A stretch of 64,000 bases of DNA, from the NCBI GenBank assembly GCA_963580455.1, contig OY756964.1:21364001-21428000 (forward strand), in the 5' to 3' direction. A program made the position numbers and the translations under genes. The DNA is from Euonymus europaeus (lineage: Eukaryota; Streptophyta; Magnoliopsida; Celastrales; Celastraceae). Numbering within the stretch: the stretch's first letter is position 1; each line of letters opens with the position of its first letter. Below the pieces are notes generated by a model that saw nothing but the letters and a program-made list of their open reading frames with translations, did no database searches and was not told where the DNA came from. Positions 60,412 to 64,000 of the stretch are shown here, piece by piece.

Positions 60412-61219
60412 TACGTCCAATCTATTTTGACATTCTATTGAATACTATGATGAACCCATTGGGTTCTGTACTTGTAGATTTTGTTTATTTTCTGGGCAGG
60501 AACTGAATGAGCCCTAACATGCATAAAGGAAACAATTTTTTATGGGTCATGAGCTTTGAGCTCATTTGAGTCTGGGCTCATTTTTGAATTCTAATGCCAG
60601 TTATATGTGCTCATTCTTTTGCATAATTGTAAGGTTTTGTTCTGGATGCTTTTTCATGGGGCTTTTTTGTTCATTTTTCTGCTGCATTTGTCATTTGTTG
60701 TTTTTATCAGACATAAAACAATTTGCCATTATCATTCCGTGTGTTTGGTTAGCTTCTTAGAAAGAGGAATGAGACTTTGGAGAGGGGAAGGAAGGTCAAA
60801 CTTGCGAGAACACCCAATAACCCAATGGTCCCAATTCATTTTTTGTTTTGTAGTCAAGATAGAGGATAGCAATTGCACTTGCATATTTATTTGTTCCATG
60901 GATAAAAAGTTTCGATCTTTTTTAACTTTCCTTGGAAATCTATGGATTTGGGTATTATGCAACCGTGTGTGCATGTGGTTTATATATACATATAGATTGT
61001 GTTTTAGAAGACGAAAATAATCCATAGATCTATTAAGGCAATACCATTTATTACAGTACTATCTTATTAAAGTTGTAATAAAGACAACTTATTACTAAGA
61101 CCAGATAGTTTAGTTATACTAAGTAGACAGACATATGGCATACTAGAGACCTGCAGAATAGCTTATAACCCAAGCACCTCAACCAACAGCTTATAGAGAC
61201 GCTTATTAGAATTGCACTT
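60412..61219. other. Spacer between convergent genes
   Basis: This stretch would hold the 3' UTRs of the broken lipoyl synthase gene and of the convergent minus-strand gene. No protein-like frame or repeat was recognised. Confidence 0.5.
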
Positions 61220-62137
61220 CTAAACTCCAGTGCCATGGTACTTCCTCATAGCCTCCCTGCTGTCAATGGTTGTTTTATAAGGTTCCTCCACCGAATACAC
61301 TTGGGAAGAAACATTATAGTTTCCATATCGCTTTGCAGCTTCCTTGCTATCAATGATTTCAGAGTATTGTCGTTCTGTATGTAGTGAATGTGGAGCAGCA
61401 GTAGTAGTGGAAGAAAAAGGTTTTGCAGCTCCCTTCAGATATCCCACGACAGCATCAATATTGTTGGTTGCCTTGGAGAGTGGTGCATCAGGTGATGAGG
61501 ACCTTGTAGCATGACTTGGCTTAGACCACCCACTAGGAGTCATAGGCTTGATCCTGCTATCATGTTGATGGTAGTAGTCGTCATAGCTATCGTTTTGAAC
61601 GGTTTTACCACTCGGCTTGTGCCACTCGCTTTTGCTCAAGCCATTGTACTCACCGTGGCCATTGTTGTCATGATTGCCTGAGGAATGATGGTTCTGCCTC
61701 CAATGTGTTGCACCCAGATTGCCAGATTTGTTAGGTCTGCCTGCATGATCAGTTTGAACCTTGGTGATGTACTCCTCAACTTTGTGTGGGCGATCATGAA
61801 CGGGGCTTGAAGTCCGATGCCACCTCCTCTCCTCCACGACGCTGTAGTCGTCCTTGACAGGGTAAGCCTTTGTGGGAGAGCTGTGTCTGTAATCAGACAC
61901 AAGAGGTGATGAGTGAACATGTTCAACAATTGTTTCTGTTTTTTTAACATACCCTTCTTTGTTGTGATGCTTGGGAGCGTAAGAAATGATCGGCCTCTTC
62001 TTCCCCTCATCATCAACGACGACTGGACGGCAAAGATGATCATCAGACTCATAGCTTTTGCTCCAGTAATCTTTTTGTGGTGAACCACCAGTGTCGGTGG
62101 AGTAGCTTCCTCTGTACATATAACTATGACCAGACAT
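61220..62137 (-). CDS. Uncharacterised plant protein with C-terminal IDSxEA repeats
   Basis: A single-exon frame of 305 aa starting MSGHSYMYRGSYSTDTGG. I recognise no catalytic domain. It is very hydrophilic and rich in His, Ser, Tyr, Asp and Lys, without a signal peptide or membrane segment, so probably largely disordered. Two related C-terminal units stand out: YSEIIDSKEAAKRYGNYNV and YKTTIDSREAMRKYHGTGV, the second ending the protein. A similar IDS-[KR]-EA-x-[KR]-[KR]-Y motif occurs in other uncharacterised plant proteins as far as I know. The ATG is the first in frame and a TATA box stands 84 bp upstream. Base composition is coding-like (balanced GC) compared with the AT-rich surroundings, which supports a real gene. 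It converges with the lipoyl synthase copy. Confidence 0.82.
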   Translation of the reverse strand: MSGHSYMYRGSYSTDTGGSPQKDYWSKSYESDDHLCRPVVVDDEGKKRPIISYAPKHHNKEGYVKKTETIVEHVHSSPLVSDYRHSSPTKAYPVKDDYSVVEERRWHRTSSPVHDRPHKVEEYITKVQTDHAGRPNKSGNLGATHWRQNHHSSGNHDNNGHGEYNGLSKSEWHKPSGKTVQNDSYDDYYHQHDSRIKPMTPSGWSKPSHATRSSSPDAPLSKATNNIDAVVGYLKGAAKPFSSTTTAAPHSLHTERQYSEIIDSKEAAKRYGNYNVSSQVYSVEEPYKTTIDSREAMRKYHGTGV

Positions 62138-62220
62138 TGCTTACCCTAGATTTGGAACTCTATTACACCAAAGAAAACAAGGCTTGATCCCGTACTGACA
62201 AAGAGAGGTACAGCCTCTCC

Positions 62221-62227
62221 TTATATA
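62221..62227 (-). promoter_or_regulatory. TATA box of the IDSxEA gene
   Basis: The minus strand reads CCTATATAAGGAGAGG, giving TATATAA about 84 bp before the ATG. This is a suitable distance for a short leader. Confidence 0.7.
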
Positions 62228-62229
62228 GG

Positions 62230-64000
62230 AAAGAACAATGTTCTCAAACGCGTGGAATATAATAAAGACGCAGGATTGAACAATGGGGATCTAATGATGC
62301 TCTTGAAGTAATCCACTCTGTGATTCCCTTGAAATTCTATATGCTGGAAAACTGGATAGAAGAATCATATTCTGCTGAATCAAGCATAGATGGTGACCTA
62401 CACTAGCCGAGTCTACCCTCCATGAAAACGCTGGATCATCGACAACAAGGCCTCGCCGATATGTCACCATTATTCTTCCCTCGCCCCCACACGAAGCCTG
62501 GAAAAAGGGAAGAGGAAGGAAGAGAAAAGTAAAAGTTCGAAGAACCCTGTTCGGCCGATGGCATCATCCATTACACAATATTCCCTTCACTTCGGATATG
62601 ATTTATGGACAAAACTGTGTAACTAGTTGGTTTCTGGAGATTTTTGCGTGCCTGTTCAACAAGTTGTAGAATAACTTTCAAGCCGTCCGGAGAAAAAGAA
62701 TATTGCATTAATGCATTTCATACCATTTAAATGAATACGATAAGTGGATGCAGCTCTCTAGTCCCAGCCACTAGCAACGAGAACAGTAAGTTTGATGTGA
62801 TGAAAAGCAGGCAACTTTAAACCATACAGAAATCCTTTGATAATAAGATCATAAAAGATCCCGCATTGGAAAAAAGTAGTAGAGGTTGTTGCAATAGATA
62901 ATAGGAAACTCCTCCTAAGTCTATGGCTGGTTTTTCGGACTTAAGCTTGTGCTTGGATATGGAAGAAGAAATCTGTGTGGGGTTTGGTATAGAGCAGACA
63001 ATATCTGATTGTTGTTGGGCTTGAGGGTTATCCTGAATCTAGATTGAATTTCGATAATTTGTCGGGAAGTCTAAAGTAGAGGCGGACCTATATAGGGGAA
63101 AGATTGGGCAATTGTCCCACCTAGAATTATACATATGACTTTTCTCAAACACGGGATCCTGCGTTTAACTTTTGGTGCTAAATTTCGATTGTGTATATAT
63201 ATATATACACGTAATACACACATAATTGTGTCTGTATATATTTTAAGTGTATTTATATCTATATTATTTTAAATGAGTGTATATAAACAGTATAATATGC
63301 ATACTAAATTTTATAGTTAATTATGCATGTTGGTCAGAGTGGTAATGCAATTGCGCCTAGCAAAGGAAGCGTCGAAGACTGCTGCTCCTCGCATCTGGGT
63401 TGAGGAGGTCTTTGTTGCAAAACAACATACGACAGAGTTATAAAAAAACATACTTAAGAGAAATAACAATTAATAATTCAAAAATGATTTTGGACCGTTA
63501 GATTTGGACATATTTGACGATCCAAATGTTATAACAGTTTAATTCAGGAGTGCACAAGTACTCCCCCAATCCAACTTTTGTGGTAGTGAATCCGGAAAAT
63601 TTCTCCACCAAAAGAGCCTACATGTCTTGTATCATAAAATGCTATCAATAGTAATAATATCAACAAACTATGTTGTATGTATAGGCAAACGAAAATGATA
63701 CATATATATCACTTGAGTTTCTATCCCATAAAATTTCATATGTTATTATATTGTACTATTACAATGGAATAACGTATTAATGAAATACGTTATTCCATTA
63801 TAATAGTACAATATAATACGTTATTCCATTGTAATAAAGTGTGTACTCTATTGTAATAGAATTTATTATTTCATTGTAATAATACAATGCAATAATGTAT
63901 GAAATCTAATGGGATATAAAACGTCACTGATATAAAAGAAACGCAAAACAATGAAACAATTTCTAAAAAAAGTAAAATGAAACAAATTAGATATTATTTA
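62230..64000. other. Intergenic, repeats only
   Basis: No gene is seen. About 63070-63190 (GGCGGACCTATATAGGGG, GGGCAATTGTCCCACC) looks like a common plant transposon end. About 63325-63375 (TGGTCAGAGTGGTAATGCAA) resembles a tRNA D-arm, possibly a SINE head. A palindrome lies at 63743-63818. The rest is AT-rich. Confidence 0.5.
63743..63818. repeat. Near-perfect palindrome of about 76 bp
   Basis: The left arm TTATTATATTGTACTATTAC, continuing to ATAACGTATT, is mirrored by AATACGTTAT continuing to GTACAATATAATA, with a centre of a few bases near 63781 and about one mismatch. Further half-copies (ATACGTTATTCCATTGTAAT) follow to about 63890. It may be a small MITE. Confidence 0.85.

Noticed and set aside
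1..64000. CRISPR array, prophage, bacterial operon or biosynthetic cluster
   Set aside because: Intron-rich genes and plant transposons show this is plant nuclear DNA; the repeats found lack unique spacers of constant length.

Overview
The window is nuclear DNA of a flowering plant, most likely a eudicot. Genes are split by GT-AG introns into many short exons, intergenic and intron DNA is AT-rich, and plant transposon classes are everywhere: tRNA-derived SINEs, LINE remnants, Helitrons, a Mutator-type MITE, a PIF/Harbinger derivative and a miniature LTR element. Nothing looks prokaryotic. I cannot name the species.

Layout. 1-2600: no gene, with repeats including a 49-bp tandem array. 2620-8443 (+): a VAP27/VAP2-2 type ER contact-site protein, 8 coding exons, 353 aa. 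9584-28998 (+): translation initiation factor eIF2B epsilon, 15 coding exons over 19.4 kb, 730 aa, with introns swollen by LINE, SINE and MITE insertions. 29100-30900: no intact gene, with a tRNA-Ser-like SINE and an RNase H (RVT_3) fragment. 30922-37642 (-): a CDK-like Ser/Thr kinase of the At1g54610/IBS1 type with an MGC myristoylation start, 7 exons, 578 aa. 40174-43720 (-): NOP58, the box C/D snoRNP core protein, 8 exons, 602 aa.

44405-56380 is a nest of transposons. Two related Helitrons lie on the minus strand, one apparently inserted at the 5' tip of the other. The inner one carries a six-exon open gene model of about 143 aa on the same strand. Next come a 636-bp Mutator-like MITE with a 9-bp target duplication and a deleted PIF/Harbinger element in which the Myb-like ORF and the transposase ORF have been joined tail to tail.

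56442-60411 (+) is a mitochondrial-type lipoyl synthase gene that keeps its introns but is broken by stop codons and at least two frame changes; its third intron holds a SINE and a TRIM-like element. 61220-62137 (-) is an intact single-exon gene of unknown function (305 aa) with a TATA box. 62230-64000 holds repeats only.

The intact genes are housekeeping functions (ER tethering, translation initiation, snoRNP assembly) plus one signalling kinase, and they do not form a pathway. Two of them (eIF2B epsilon, NOP58) have telo-box motifs near their starts, as many plant translation and ribosome-biogenesis genes do. Exon limits were worked out by hand from splice motifs, reading phase and family similarity; no alignment was run.
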